Below are positions 23,197-31,967 of a stretch of 39,743 bases of DNA, piece by piece. The position numbers and the translations under genes are program-made. The DNA lies in contig JAKQKB010000169.1 of NCBI GenBank assembly GCA_029560875.1, forward strand, positions 1-39,743, read 5' to 3'. This DNA comes from Bacteroidota bacterium (lineage in GTDB: Bacteria > Bacteroidota > Bacteroidia > Bacteroidales > Tenuifilaceae). Every line of letters starts with the position of its first letter. Within the stretch, counting starts at the first letter, position 1. A model generated the notes under the pieces. That model did not search any database. It saw nothing but the letters and a program-made list of their open reading frames with translations, and was not told where the DNA came from.

Positions 23197-25503
23197 ATGA
23201 GCCGTAAACTTAAAATCCGTCAGAAAATACTACTTTATATTCTGACTTTTACAGCCTTACTATACATTGTATCTGTTGGTTATATACTTCTTAATTCTCG
23301 TAAAACTATTTACGATGATGCTATTCTTAAAACACAACTATCAGCAAAAGTTACTGCCAACGAAATTGCGGGTGTTTTTGAACGGGAACTTTCTTTAGTT
23401 AGAACCCTTTCGCAGGCATTTACAGTTTATAAGGATATGCCACATGAGCAATGGAAAAAGCTTTTCCTAGATATGTATCTTCCTGTTTTAAAGGAAAATC
23501 CTCAAGTTTATTCACTTTGGGATAGTTGGGAGTACAAATCGTATGTTCCAGGATACGATAAGGATTACGGACGATTTGTTATAACCACTTGGCGCGAAGG
23601 AACTCAGCTAAAATGGCTATACGACCAAAGAAGTATTGCTGGCGACCCTCCAATTTACGGAGCATATAAGAAGAAAGGAATTGAAGCTATATGGGAACCT
23701 TATGTTGACCAAGTAACGACTGGAAAATCGGATGTTAAACTGATGATTACCTACAGTTCTCCTATTTATATTAATAATACTTTCAGCGGAATCATTGCGA
23801 CAGACCAAGGTTTGGAAAGTTTACAAGAAATGGTTTCTAAAATTAAACCCGTTTCTGGAAGTTATGCCTACCTCGTATCAAATACAGGGATAATTGCTGG
23901 CCACCCGAATAAAGAATTAATTTTCAAAAACATTTCCGAAGCTTTTGCTGACGATGCTCAAAACCAAAATCTTCTTGAACGCATTCAAAAAGGAGAGGAA
24001 TTCAACTACATAAAGTTAGATGAAAATGGTAAGAAACACCTTATTTGCTATGCACCTATTATTGCAGGTAAAACAAATACGCCTTGGGCTTTTGTACTTT
24101 CGGCTCCACTCGATGTAATTACTGCAAGTGCAAAGAAAACTCTTTACATTTCTCTCGGAGTTAGTATTATTGGCCTATTTCTAATGGTATTTGTTCTTCT
24201 TTTTATCTCCGACAACCTAACAAAACCAATTAGAAGGATTACAGAGATTTTGAAAAGAATTGCAAAAGGCGAAATTTCAAATGAACTTATTGTAAACTTA
24301 AATACTGGAGATGAAATTGAGGAGATGGCCATTGCACTCAACACCTCAATTGAAGGCCTAAACCAAAAAACCGACTTTGCAAACCAAATAGGAAAAGGTA
24401 ATTATGATTCATCCCTAGAGTTGTTAAGCGAAAAAGATGTTCTTGGAAAATCGCTTCAATATATGCGCGAAAGTCTGCGTAATGCTGCTGTAGAGGAAGA
24501 AAAACGTAAAGTTGACGACCAAAAGCGTTCGTGGGCAAACGAAGGATACGCTAAATTTGGTGAGATACTTCGTCAGAACAACAACGACCTTCAAAAACTT
24601 TGCGATAGCGTTATTGTTGGACTTGTTAAATACGTTGGTGCAAACCAAGGTGGTATTTTCCTTTGGAACGAGGAGGATAAATACAATCAGTACTTCGAAC
24701 TAGTTTCAGCATTTGCTTGGGATAGGAAGAAATATATCACCAAACAACTCGAGAAAGGCGAAGGTCTAGTGGGTGCTTGCGCAATGGAGAAGGAAACCAT
24801 ATTTATGACCGAGGTTCCTGACGATTACGTTATGATTTCGTCCGGTTTAGGAGAGTCTAACCCACGCTGTGTAGTTCTTGTTCCTCTTAAGCACGAGGAA
24901 GAGGTACTTGGTGTAATTGAAATGGCATCGTTTAAAATACTTGAAAAATTCGAAATCGAATTTGTTGAAAAAATTGCAGAAAGCATTGCATCTACAATCC
25001 TTTCCGTTAAAATAAACGCCCGCACAAAGATGCTGTTAGAGCAATCGCAAATGCAGGCTGAGGAAATGAAAGCACAGGAGGAAGAGATGCGTCAGAATAT
25101 GGAGGAGCTACAAGCAACTCAGGAAGAAGTTACACGTAAATCGGGCGAAATTGAGGGATTCCTTCACTCAATCAACTCATCGGCATACGTTATTGAGTAC
25201 GACCTTGGCGGTAACATTATCAATGTAAATGATGCGTTCCTTCAATTAATTGGTGTACCACGCGATCAGATTGTTGGCTCACACCACTCCAACAACCTTG
25301 TTCTTACTGAACAACAGAAAAAAGAGTACGGTATTTTCTGGGATAATCTGAAGGCTGGAATGGCAAAAAAAACCAAATCAAAAATCAGTTGGCAGGGTAG
25401 AACCATTGAACTGCTTGAAACCTACATTCCGGTTAGAGATACTGAGGGTAGAATAAGTAAGGTTATGAAGCTGGCCTTTGAAATTGAGGAATTTAACGAC
25501 TAA
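23197..25503 (+). CDS. Cache-HAMP-GAF-PAS sensor protein without output domain
   Basis: A 768-residue membrane sensor. TM1 lies at about 10-32, followed by an extracytoplasmic dCache ligand domain (to about 310; SLWDSWEYKSYVPGYDKDYGR, YAYLVSNTGIIAGHP), TM2 at about 315-336, HAMP at about 337-392 (LTKPIRRITEILKRIAKGE), GAF at about 451-607, a charged coiled coil rich in Glu/Gln/Met at about 610-645, and a PAS domain at about 647-765 that ends the protein. No histidine kinase, GGDEF, EAL, phosphatase or methyl-accepting domain follows. It must act through a partner or as a ligand-dependent scaffold. Not a truncation by frameshift: the C-terminus is followed at once by a terminator. Confidence 0.87.
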   Translation: MSRKLKIRQKILLYILTFTALLYIVSVGYILLNSRKTIYDDAILKTQLSAKVTANEIAGVFERELSLVRTLSQAFTVYKDMPHEQWKKLFLDMYLPVLKENPQVYSLWDSWEYKSYVPGYDKDYGRFVITTWREGTQLKWLYDQRSIAGDPPIYGAYKKKGIEAIWEPYVDQVTTGKSDVKLMITYSSPIYINNTFSGIIATDQGLESLQEMVSKIKPVSGSYAYLVSNTGIIAGHPNKELIFKNISEAFADDAQNQNLLERIQKGEEFNYIKLDENGKKHLICYAPIIAGKTNTPWAFVLSAPLDVITASAKKTLYISLGVSIIGLFLMVFVLLFISDNLTKPIRRITEILKRIAKGEISNELIVNLNTGDEIEEMAIALNTSIEGLNQKTDFANQIGKGNYDSSLELLSEKDVLGKSLQYMRESLRNAAVEEEKRKVDDQKRSWANEGYAKFGEILRQNNNDLQKLCDSVIVGLVKYVGANQGGIFLWNEEDKYNQYFELVSAFAWDRKKYITKQLEKGEGLVGACAMEKETIFMTEVPDDYVMISSGLGESNPRCVVLVPLKHEEEVLGVIEMASFKILEKFEIEFVEKIAESIASTILSVKINARTKMLLEQSQMQAEEMKAQEEEMRQNMEELQATQEEVTRKSGEIEGFLHSINSSAYVIEYDLGGNIINVNDAFLQLIGVPRDQIVGSHHSNNLVLTEQQKKEYGIFWDNLKAGMAKKTKSKISWQGRTIELLETYIPVRDTEGRISKVMKLAFEIEEFND

Positions 25504-25523
25504 CAACATAGTACATCAAAAGA

Positions 25524-25546
25524 AAAGCGGCCTTTAAAGCCGCTTT
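25524..25546. terminator. Bidirectional terminator between sensor and odhB
   Basis: Perfect 8-bp stem aaagcggc / gccgcttt with a ctttaaa loop, flanked by A- and T-rich sequence, 21 bp after the sensor stop and 7 bp before the end of the convergent E2 gene. Confidence 0.85.
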
Positions 25547-25552
25547 CTTATT

Positions 25553-26797
25553 TTACAATCCTATTAATGTCTTATCCAAATTATTACCTCCAAACATTAT
25601 TGTTTCCGGATTTTCAATCATTCGCTTAATGTCCATTAGGAATGAGGCTGAGTCTTTGCCATCGATTATTCTATGGTCGTACGATAAGGCTACATACATA
25701 ATTGGTCGGATTTCAACCTTGCCGTTTACGGCAACAGGCCTATCGACTATATTATGCATTCCCAAAATGCCCGATTGGGGAGGATTTAGTATTGGGGTTG
25801 ATAGCATTGAGCCAAAAATTCCGCCATTGGTAATTGTAAATGTTCCCCCATTCAACTCATCCAGAGTAATTTTTCCTGAACGGGCTTTATTTGCTAATTC
25901 TTGAATTCCCTGCTCAATTTGAGCAAAACTCATACTCTCAACATTTCTAAGAACAGGAACCATTAAGCCTTTTGGAGCCTGAACCGCAACGCCAATATCG
26001 TAGTAATTTGGGGTAACAATTTCCTCACCATCAATAAAGGAATTGGTCATAGGATGAAGTTTTAGCGCTTCAACCACTGCTTTTGTGAAGAACGACATCA
26101 ACCCCAGCTTAACTCCGTACTTTTCCTTGAACTCTTGCTGATACTTTGCGCGTATTTCCATAACTCGGCTCATATCAACTTCGTTGAACGTGGTTAGCAT
26201 TGCCGTCTGGTTCTTAACCGACACCAAGCGTTCGCTAATCTTCTTCCTTAACTGCGACATCTTAGTGCGCTCCTCTACCCTTTCGGTTGAAACCCTTGAT
26301 TGAACAGGTATTGAGGTTATTTGGTTAGATTGATTCTTAACCAACTCAACATCGTGGGCAGTTATTCGTCGCAATCCATTTATTATATCATCAACTGAAA
26401 GATTATTGTCAGCCATAATCTGTTTTGCCAAAGGCGTAACTTTGATATTTCCTTCAACTACCGTGACCTCGGTTTTTGGAGTAGTTTCCTTTGGTTTAAC
26501 TTCATCTTTTACCTGAGGTGCAGGCTCATATGATGTGTTTTTTGCATCTGCTCTACTTGCAACTGAAGTGTCAATTGTACAAGCAATGGCATTTACAGCA
26601 ACAGTGCTACCTTGCCCAACCAGTATATTTATTTTTCCAGATTCAGGCGCAATTATTGGAAGAGATGCTTTCTCCGATTCAATTTCGGCAACCTCTTGGT
26701 CTTTAGTGACTATTGCCCCATTTTCAACCAACCAGCGGGTTAACTCAACCTCGCTAATTGACTCACCGGGACTTGGAATTTTAACTTCAATAATCAT
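25553..26797 (-). CDS. sucB: 2-oxoglutarate dehydrogenase E2, dihydrolipoamide succinyltransferase
   Basis: The 414-residue E2 core of the 2-oxoglutarate dehydrogenase complex (TCA cycle; succinyl transfer from lipoamide to CoA). One lipoyl domain covers 1-78 with the lipoylated K43 in EIESEKASL. An alanine/proline/glutamate-rich linker follows, then a peripheral-subunit (E3) binding domain at about 125-160 (KVTPLAKQIMADNN). The catalytic domain from about 195 contains the active-site SYDHRIIDGKDS. A shortened DGK-type motif (usually DGRD/DGKD) is normal. It lies downstream of E1, separated by a 95-bp gap with a REP-like repeat; no lipoamide dehydrogenase gene is in the window. Confidence 0.92.
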   Translation of the reverse strand: MIIEVKIPSPGESISEVELTRWLVENGAIVTKDQEVAEIESEKASLPIIAPESGKINILVGQGSTVAVNAIACTIDTSVASRADAKNTSYEPAPQVKDEVKPKETTPKTEVTVVEGNIKVTPLAKQIMADNNLSVDDIINGLRRITAHDVELVKNQSNQITSIPVQSRVSTERVEERTKMSQLRKKISERLVSVKNQTAMLTTFNEVDMSRVMEIRAKYQQEFKEKYGVKLGLMSFFTKAVVEALKLHPMTNSFIDGEEIVTPNYYDIGVAVQAPKGLMVPVLRNVESMSFAQIEQGIQELANKARSGKITLDELNGGTFTITNGGIFGSMLSTPILNPPQSGILGMHNIVDRPVAVNGKVEIRPIMYVALSYDHRIIDGKDSASFLMDIKRMIENPETIMFGGNNLDKTLIGL

Positions 26798-26816
26798 AGG
26801 TAATTAATTATTTCCT

Positions 26817-26877
26817 TGTCATTTCGAGCGAATGCGAGAAATCTTAAACAAGATGCTTCGACAAGCTCAGCATGACA
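26817..26877. repeat. Dispersed REP-like element between sucA and sucB
   Basis: A segment with ends tgtcat (26817-26822) and atgaca (26872-26877), containing gagcgaatgcgagaaatctt and aagatgcttcgacaagctc, plus a central 5-bp hairpin atctt/aagat (26841-26854). The wording recalls the widely dispersed 'gtcattncgagc' intergenic repeats of Bacteroidota and other bacteria. It separates the two subunit genes of one complex, so it could modulate read-through or mRNA stability. Confidence 0.6.
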
Positions 26878-26892
26878 TTTACAATAGTTATT

Positions 26893-29709
26893 CTATACTC
26901 TATTTTCTAAATTCTTTTTCTCAAGGTACTCGTACTGCTTTTGGCGTTCGAATCGTTTCGAGCCCTCCTCGCACTGCAACCCACAGTACTTATTCTTTAA
27001 CTCACAGGTACATTTGCGGAATACCTTGCCAATAATATCGGCCTGCTCTATGGCGTGAATCTTACTTAAACCAACAGCAGGACTTCCGCTCGGTGCTCTG
27101 GAAATTAACTCCAATGGAACCTGTGTAAGATTTTCCTTAATAAAATTCCACGCACCCATATTTTGTGGTTCCTCCTGAACCCAAAGCCATTTTTTTGCAT
27201 TGGGATATCTATCGATAACTCGCTCTATTTGTCCTGTAGGAAAAGGATAAAGTTGTTCAACCCGAACAAGTGCTATATCATTCACTTCTAGTTCCTGCTT
27301 ACGTTGCAATAAATCAAAATATATTTTCCCAGAGCAGAAAACTACTCTACTAACGGTTTTCTCATCAACATTAACATCATCAATCACTTCGTGAAACTTA
27401 CCGTTGGTTAACTCGCCAATATCCGATATGGTCTGTGGATGTCGTAACGCACTCTTGGGCGTAAATACAACCAATGGAGTTCGGAAATCGCGTTTTACCT
27501 GACGGCGCAGTATATGGAAAAAGTTTGCCGCCGTTGTACAGTTGGCAATTTGCATATTATTCCGTGCAGTAAGCGTTAAAAATCGCTCAATCCTTGCACT
27601 GGAATGCTCTGGTCCTTGGCCTTCGAATCCATGAGGAAGCAGCAACACCAAACCCGACTGTAATCCCCATTTATCCTCTGCAGAACTGATGTACTGGTCA
27701 ATTATCACCTGTGCAACATTATGGAAATCGCCGAACTGCGCTTCCCAAATTGTAAGCGCTTCGGGCAATGCAACGGAGTAGCCATACTCAAATCCCATCA
27801 CACCGTATTCTGACAATAGGCTGTTAAGCACTGTGAATTGAGCCTGATTTGGGTCGATATGATTCAATGGAAAGTATTTCTCCTCGGTATTTGCTACGTT
27901 GTAGGCCGAGTGTCGATGCGAGAATGTTCCGCGTTCCGAGTCCTGTCCGCTTAAACGTACAGAATGCCCCTCCAACAATAAAGTGCCATAGGCAATTAAC
28001 TCACCCAAAGCCCAATCCACCTTTCCCGATTTGATTAACTCAGCACGCTCCTCAATTATCTTTGTTAACTTTTTAAAAAACTCTTTATCGGCAGGCAATG
28101 TGTTTAAAGCCTTTGCAACCTTATTTATACTATCTACCGAAACTTTCGTCTCTGGCGATTCAACAAAATCGGCAGAATTTGAGAATCTAAAATCCTTCCA
28201 GGTTTCGGGTAAAAACTTCAAAATCTTTATTTTGGTGTTGCTCTTGGCAATTTCCAAACGTTCCTCGAGCAGCGTATCGAATTTTTGCTTCTCCTCCTTC
28301 ACTTCGTCGGCATTGATTACGCCTTTATCTATCAATTTTGATGCGTAAAAATCCCTAACGTTAGGATGTTTGGCAATTAAATCATAAAGAACTGGCTGAG
28401 TAAAACGTGGCTCATCGCCCTCGTTATGTCCATATCGTCTATATCCCAAAATATCAATAAAAACATCGGTATGGAAAGTCTGCCTATACTCCACGGCTAA
28501 ACGAATGGTGTGAACTAATGCCTCTGGGTCATCGGCGTTAACGTGGAAAACAGGACAACGTGTAACTTTTGCCACATCGGTGCTGTACGTGCTGCTTCGG
28601 GCATCAATGTAATTGGTTGTAAAACCAACCTGATTATTTAGCACAAGGTGAATTGTTCCTCCCGTGGTATAACCCGCAAGCTGCGACATCTGTATGGTTT
28701 CATAAACTACACCTTGAACCGCCACCGCTGCATCGCCGTGTATTATAATAGGTATCAACTTGCTGAAATCGTTGTTGTAGAATTTCTCAATTCGAGCACG
28801 CGAAATTCCCTCGGCAATTGGGCCAACAGTTTCCAAATGTGATGGGTTTGGCACAAGGTTTAACCGAACACTTTTGCCTTTATCGGTTGTAATTGTATTG
28901 CTGTAACCTAAATGGTACTTCACATCGCCCAACGATGATTCATCGTCGTACTTTTCGCCCATAAATTCAGCAAAAACATTCTCGTAGGGCTTCCCCATTA
29001 TGTTGGTTATGACGTTCAACCGTCCACGATGCGCCATCCCTATTACAAACTCCTCGGCGCCAAACTCAGAGCCATGCTCAATGGTAGTATCCAAGGCTGG
29101 AATTAATGCCTCAATACCCTCTAGCGAAAATCGCTTTTGCCCAATAAACTTACGATGAATAAATTGCTCAAAGCCAACGGCAAGAATTAAGTGATGAAAA
29201 ATATGTTTTCGCTGTTCGAAAGTAAACTCGGTTTTATTGGCCGATTTTTCAATTCTTGACTGAATCCACTCAACATACTTGGGGTCTCGCAAGTACATAT
29301 ACTCCACTCCAATGCTACGGCAATAAGTGTTATTGAGGTGTTCTATAATTTTTTCTAGAGTTGTTGCTCCAATACCAATAATCTTACCTGCCTGGAATGT
29401 TTTCTGTAAATCGGCAGTGGTTAATCCAAAATTCTCAATATCCAAGGTTGGTGTATGTTTCCTACGATTACGGACTGGATTTGTTTTAGTAAACAGATGT
29501 CCACGTAACCGATAACCCTCTATTAGTTTAATAACTTTGAATTCGGAATCCGAAATATCCATTCCAGAGTCCTTATAATTGGCTAATGCAAATTCAAAAC
29601 CTAAAAAAAACTTTTGCCATTGCAGGTCAACAGAGTTAGAATCTGCTTTCCACGATTGGTATAAACTTTCTATTGCCTGTGGGTCGGTATTGCTTAAGTA
29701 TTTATCCAT
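26893..29709 (-). CDS. sucA: 2-oxoglutarate dehydrogenase E1 component
   Basis: The thiamine-diphosphate E1 subunit (2-oxoglutarate decarboxylation, succinyl transfer to E2). At 938 residues it has normal length. N-terminal E2-binding helix SLYQSWKADSNSVDLQWQKFF (15-35), then the dehydrogenase core: FVIGMAHRGRLNVITNIMGKP, HLGYSNTI, IHGDAAVAVQGVVYETIQMS, TIHLVLNNQVGFTTN and LPHGFEGQGPEHSSARIERF, and the C-terminal transketolase-like domain with RVEQLYPFP and WVQEEPQNMGAW. The last about 40 residues are unusual: a Cys cluster CTCELKNKYCGLQC followed by charged residues. Upstream of E2 in one likely operon. Confidence 0.95.
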   Translation of the reverse strand: MDKYLSNTDPQAIESLYQSWKADSNSVDLQWQKFFLGFEFALANYKDSGMDISDSEFKVIKLIEGYRLRGHLFTKTNPVRNRRKHTPTLDIENFGLTTADLQKTFQAGKIIGIGATTLEKIIEHLNNTYCRSIGVEYMYLRDPKYVEWIQSRIEKSANKTEFTFEQRKHIFHHLILAVGFEQFIHRKFIGQKRFSLEGIEALIPALDTTIEHGSEFGAEEFVIGMAHRGRLNVITNIMGKPYENVFAEFMGEKYDDESSLGDVKYHLGYSNTITTDKGKSVRLNLVPNPSHLETVGPIAEGISRARIEKFYNNDFSKLIPIIIHGDAAVAVQGVVYETIQMSQLAGYTTGGTIHLVLNNQVGFTTNYIDARSSTYSTDVAKVTRCPVFHVNADDPEALVHTIRLAVEYRQTFHTDVFIDILGYRRYGHNEGDEPRFTQPVLYDLIAKHPNVRDFYASKLIDKGVINADEVKEEKQKFDTLLEERLEIAKSNTKIKILKFLPETWKDFRFSNSADFVESPETKVSVDSINKVAKALNTLPADKEFFKKLTKIIEERAELIKSGKVDWALGELIAYGTLLLEGHSVRLSGQDSERGTFSHRHSAYNVANTEEKYFPLNHIDPNQAQFTVLNSLLSEYGVMGFEYGYSVALPEALTIWEAQFGDFHNVAQVIIDQYISSAEDKWGLQSGLVLLLPHGFEGQGPEHSSARIERFLTLTARNNMQIANCTTAANFFHILRRQVKRDFRTPLVVFTPKSALRHPQTISDIGELTNGKFHEVIDDVNVDEKTVSRVVFCSGKIYFDLLQRKQELEVNDIALVRVEQLYPFPTGQIERVIDRYPNAKKWLWVQEEPQNMGAWNFIKENLTQVPLELISRAPSGSPAVGLSKIHAIEQADIIGKVFRKCTCELKNKYCGLQCEEGSKRFERQKQYEYLEKKNLENRV

Positions 29710-29766
29710 TTTTTAAGTTGATGGTTGTTCGTTGGTGGTTGATAGTAAAGAGATGGTTAGGTTTTC

Positions 29767-29789
29767 TTTTAACTTTTAACTTTTAACTA
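29767..29789. repeat. Three copies of TTTTAAC heptamer at gene end
   Basis: The heptamer ttttaac is repeated three times in tandem and runs into the stop codon (29787-29789) of the downstream conserved protein gene. Adjacent bases 29703-29760 are low-complexity (gttgatggttgttcgttggtgg). Similar word-like tracts recur at 34311-34346 and 32384-32405. Confidence 0.75.
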
Positions 29790-31202
29790 GTCACTATCTT
29801 TAGCATATCCAAACAATTTTTTCTCCTTAATGTTCTTTACAACGTAATTTGGCACCATAGTTTCCCATCGGGTATCGCCATTGTGAATTAACTGTAACAC
29901 CTCGTTTGAATCGATGCTAAGCCACTCCTGCTTAACATTTTTGAGGTTTACAATAAGAGCATTCTCAAGTAAGTATTGGTAAATATGCATTACATCGGGA
30001 GCCAGCGCTATATCATCGGTTCCCATTAGTTTTTTTGTCTGCCTATTTAGTGCAGGATAGATATAGAACTTGGTTCTGGATGGAAACATTTTTCCGACAG
30101 CCTCAAGCAGCCCTCCAGCCAGCCCTGTATAGTAATTCTTGTCCATAACCTTAGCAAAGGTTGGAACGCCCATAATGATTCTAAGGTTTTTATGCTTAAA
30201 CCGCCCAAAATACTCCACAAGTTTGTAGAACTCCTTAAAGTTTGATATCATCACATTCTGCCCCATTCCGTTAAGAATATCAACCCTATCAAGAAAATCT
30301 CGTTCATTAATCTCGCCTTCATCCAGTAAATTATTCAGGGTGATTTCTGAGATTTGTAATGTGTTGTCAGTGGCAAATGCTGCATTCTGCTTAAAATGCG
30401 CATAGGATGATTTTAGAATATCGAAACCAACGTAGGTAATTGGTCTGAACCTACCACGAAGCAGCAGGGCATTCTTCTTGTATAGCATATCGTCGGGCTC
30501 TTGAACCTTTCCAAAACGGTCGAAGATGATTGCAGGAGTCATCCCATTCTTCACCAACTGCACGCTGAGCAACCTGTTATCAACCCACGATAAATCAGGA
30601 CCAGTCATTCGAGCCATTGTTATTTCCACCCTATCGCTCGACAAGTTATCCATCAACGATTGAAGAAAAACGTTAGGTCTATCGTAATAGTTAAAACAAG
30701 CGTAAATAAGATTTACACCAAGCGTACCTAAGGTGTATTGTTGAAGTATTGCATCGTTTTCGAGTAGTCTAACGTGAATTACGATATCGTTCGGACAACC
30801 AGCTTTGCTAAGTTCAAAGCGTACACCAAGCCATCCATGTCCTTGGTTATCTTTCTTAAAGTTCAGTGTTTCAACAGTATTGGCAAATGCAAAAAAACGA
30901 ACACCCTCTTTCCTATCCTGACCAATAACTGTAAGCAATTCATCGTACTCAGTGCAGAGCATTTGCTCCAAACGGGTAAGGCACACATAACGCCCCTTAT
31001 CGCCCTTGCTGTAAAGGTGGTCGCTAAAGGTTTTATCGTAAGCCGAAATAGTTTTTGCAATTGTTCCAGATGCACCTCCTGCCTGAAAGAAAGTACGGGC
31101 AACCTCTTGCCCTCCACCAATCTCGGCAATGGTACCATATTTCGAAGAATCAAGGTTAAGCGATAAAGCTTTACGTTTGGTGCTGTATATTTCCCGCTCC
31201 AT
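29787..31202 (-). CDS. Conserved protein of unknown function (about 470 residues)
   Basis: A soluble 471-residue protein of a family I recognise only as widely shared among Bacteroidota and cyanobacteria, sometimes given misleading names such as 'TonB receptor' or 'nicotinate-nucleotide adenylyltransferase'. The N-terminus has the hallmark IYSTKRKALSLNLDSSKYGT, then IAEIGGGQEVARTFFQAGGA and TIAKTISAYDKTFSDHLY. GHGWLGVRFELSKAG, LGTLGVNLIYACFNYYDRP, RMTGPDLSWVDNRLLSVQL and NGMGQNVMISNFKEFYKLVEYF are further strong blocks. No signal peptide or membrane segment. It has no clear enzyme signature that I can name. Transcribed alone. Confidence 0.75.
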   Translation of the reverse strand: MEREIYSTKRKALSLNLDSSKYGTIAEIGGGQEVARTFFQAGGASGTIAKTISAYDKTFSDHLYSKGDKGRYVCLTRLEQMLCTEYDELLTVIGQDRKEGVRFFAFANTVETLNFKKDNQGHGWLGVRFELSKAGCPNDIVIHVRLLENDAILQQYTLGTLGVNLIYACFNYYDRPNVFLQSLMDNLSSDRVEITMARMTGPDLSWVDNRLLSVQLVKNGMTPAIIFDRFGKVQEPDDMLYKKNALLLRGRFRPITYVGFDILKSSYAHFKQNAAFATDNTLQISEITLNNLLDEGEINERDFLDRVDILNGMGQNVMISNFKEFYKLVEYFGRFKHKNLRIIMGVPTFAKVMDKNYYTGLAGGLLEAVGKMFPSRTKFYIYPALNRQTKKLMGTDDIALAPDVMHIYQYLLENALIVNLKNVKQEWLSIDSNEVLQLIHNGDTRWETMVPNYVVKNIKEKKLFGYAKDSD

Positions 31203-31286
31203 AAAAGGGTGGTTTTTGTACTAAATTACAAAACCCTCCCGATTTTGTTCAATAAATTGATAAATATTAATCTGTCTACAAACAAA

Positions 31287-31319
31287 AACGCTGTCAGGAC
31301 TTTAAACCCTGACAGCGTT
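31287..31319 (-). terminator. Strong intrinsic terminator after SagB-type nitroreductase gene
   Basis: A perfect 12-bp stem aacgctgtcagg / cctgacagcgtt (31287-31298 and 31308-31319) with a 9-nt loop, followed on the minus strand by TTTTTG. It ends the transcript of the nitroreductase gene whose stop is at 31338. Confidence 0.9.
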
Positions 31320-31337
31320 ATAAAGTGTAAATCGAAT

Positions 31338-31967
31338 CTATTTTCCAACTGGATTATTCAACATAGGATGTTGAGTGGCGTTTAGTTTTAAAGCCTTGCG
31401 TAGATTATCAACCTCCATAAAAACTCGTGGACGAGTTTTAAGGCCAACTCCAGCACAGTAAACATTTATATTCTGCGATACCATTGCAGCATCCATTGCA
31501 GCCCAAGGCATTTTTTGCGATTCGTCGCCACGGGTAAAACGAGAAATATCCGAAACCATAACACAGAACAGCGGAGCATTAGCAAAATTTTTCTGTGTTC
31601 CGGCTACCATTGCACGATTATCGGCCGCATCAATTAAAATAAGTTTATGATTCTTTGCATCGTAAAGGTACGAGCCCTGTTTCATTACAACATAAATATC
31701 AATATCCTGCGAGTTCATTGCTGTTGGAGCAGTTCTTTTATTCTCGGCAGGTCTATTAATTCCATTGGCAGCCCAAAGCAAATCTGAGATTTCCTGTAAC
31801 GAAAGGTCCTCTTCGGAAAACTCTCTAACCGATGCCCTATTGGCAAATGCCTCCATTACGGTTTTGCCTTTAACCTCGGTGGGTTTGTTAAGGGCAATTA
31901 TTGAATCGGTTTGCGCATAGGTTGTGGTAAATACTGATACAGCAAGGAATAGTAGTAGTTGTTTCAT
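31338..31967 (-). CDS. Exported SagB-type nitroreductase
   Basis: A 209-residue FMN oxidoreductase of the SagB/ThcOx-type with an N-terminal signal peptide (MKQLLLFLAVSVFTTTYAQ, cleavage near 18-20), so it is likely periplasmic. Motifs are NRASVREFSEEDLSLQEISDLLWAANGINRP at 43-73 and the flavin region NAPLFCVMVSDISRF near 128-142. MPWAAMDAAMVSQNINVYC and VGLKTRPRV follow. SagB proteins elsewhere oxidise azoline rings of peptides, but a stand-alone exported member has no assigned substrate. No peptide-maturation partner is visible nearby. Confidence 0.85.
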   Translation of the reverse strand: MKQLLLFLAVSVFTTTYAQTDSIIALNKPTEVKGKTVMEAFANRASVREFSEEDLSLQEISDLLWAANGINRPAENKRTAPTAMNSQDIDIYVVMKQGSYLYDAKNHKLILIDAADNRAMVAGTQKNFANAPLFCVMVSDISRFTRGDESQKMPWAAMDAAMVSQNINVYCAGVGLKTRPRVFMEVDNLRKALKLNATQHPMLNNPVGK

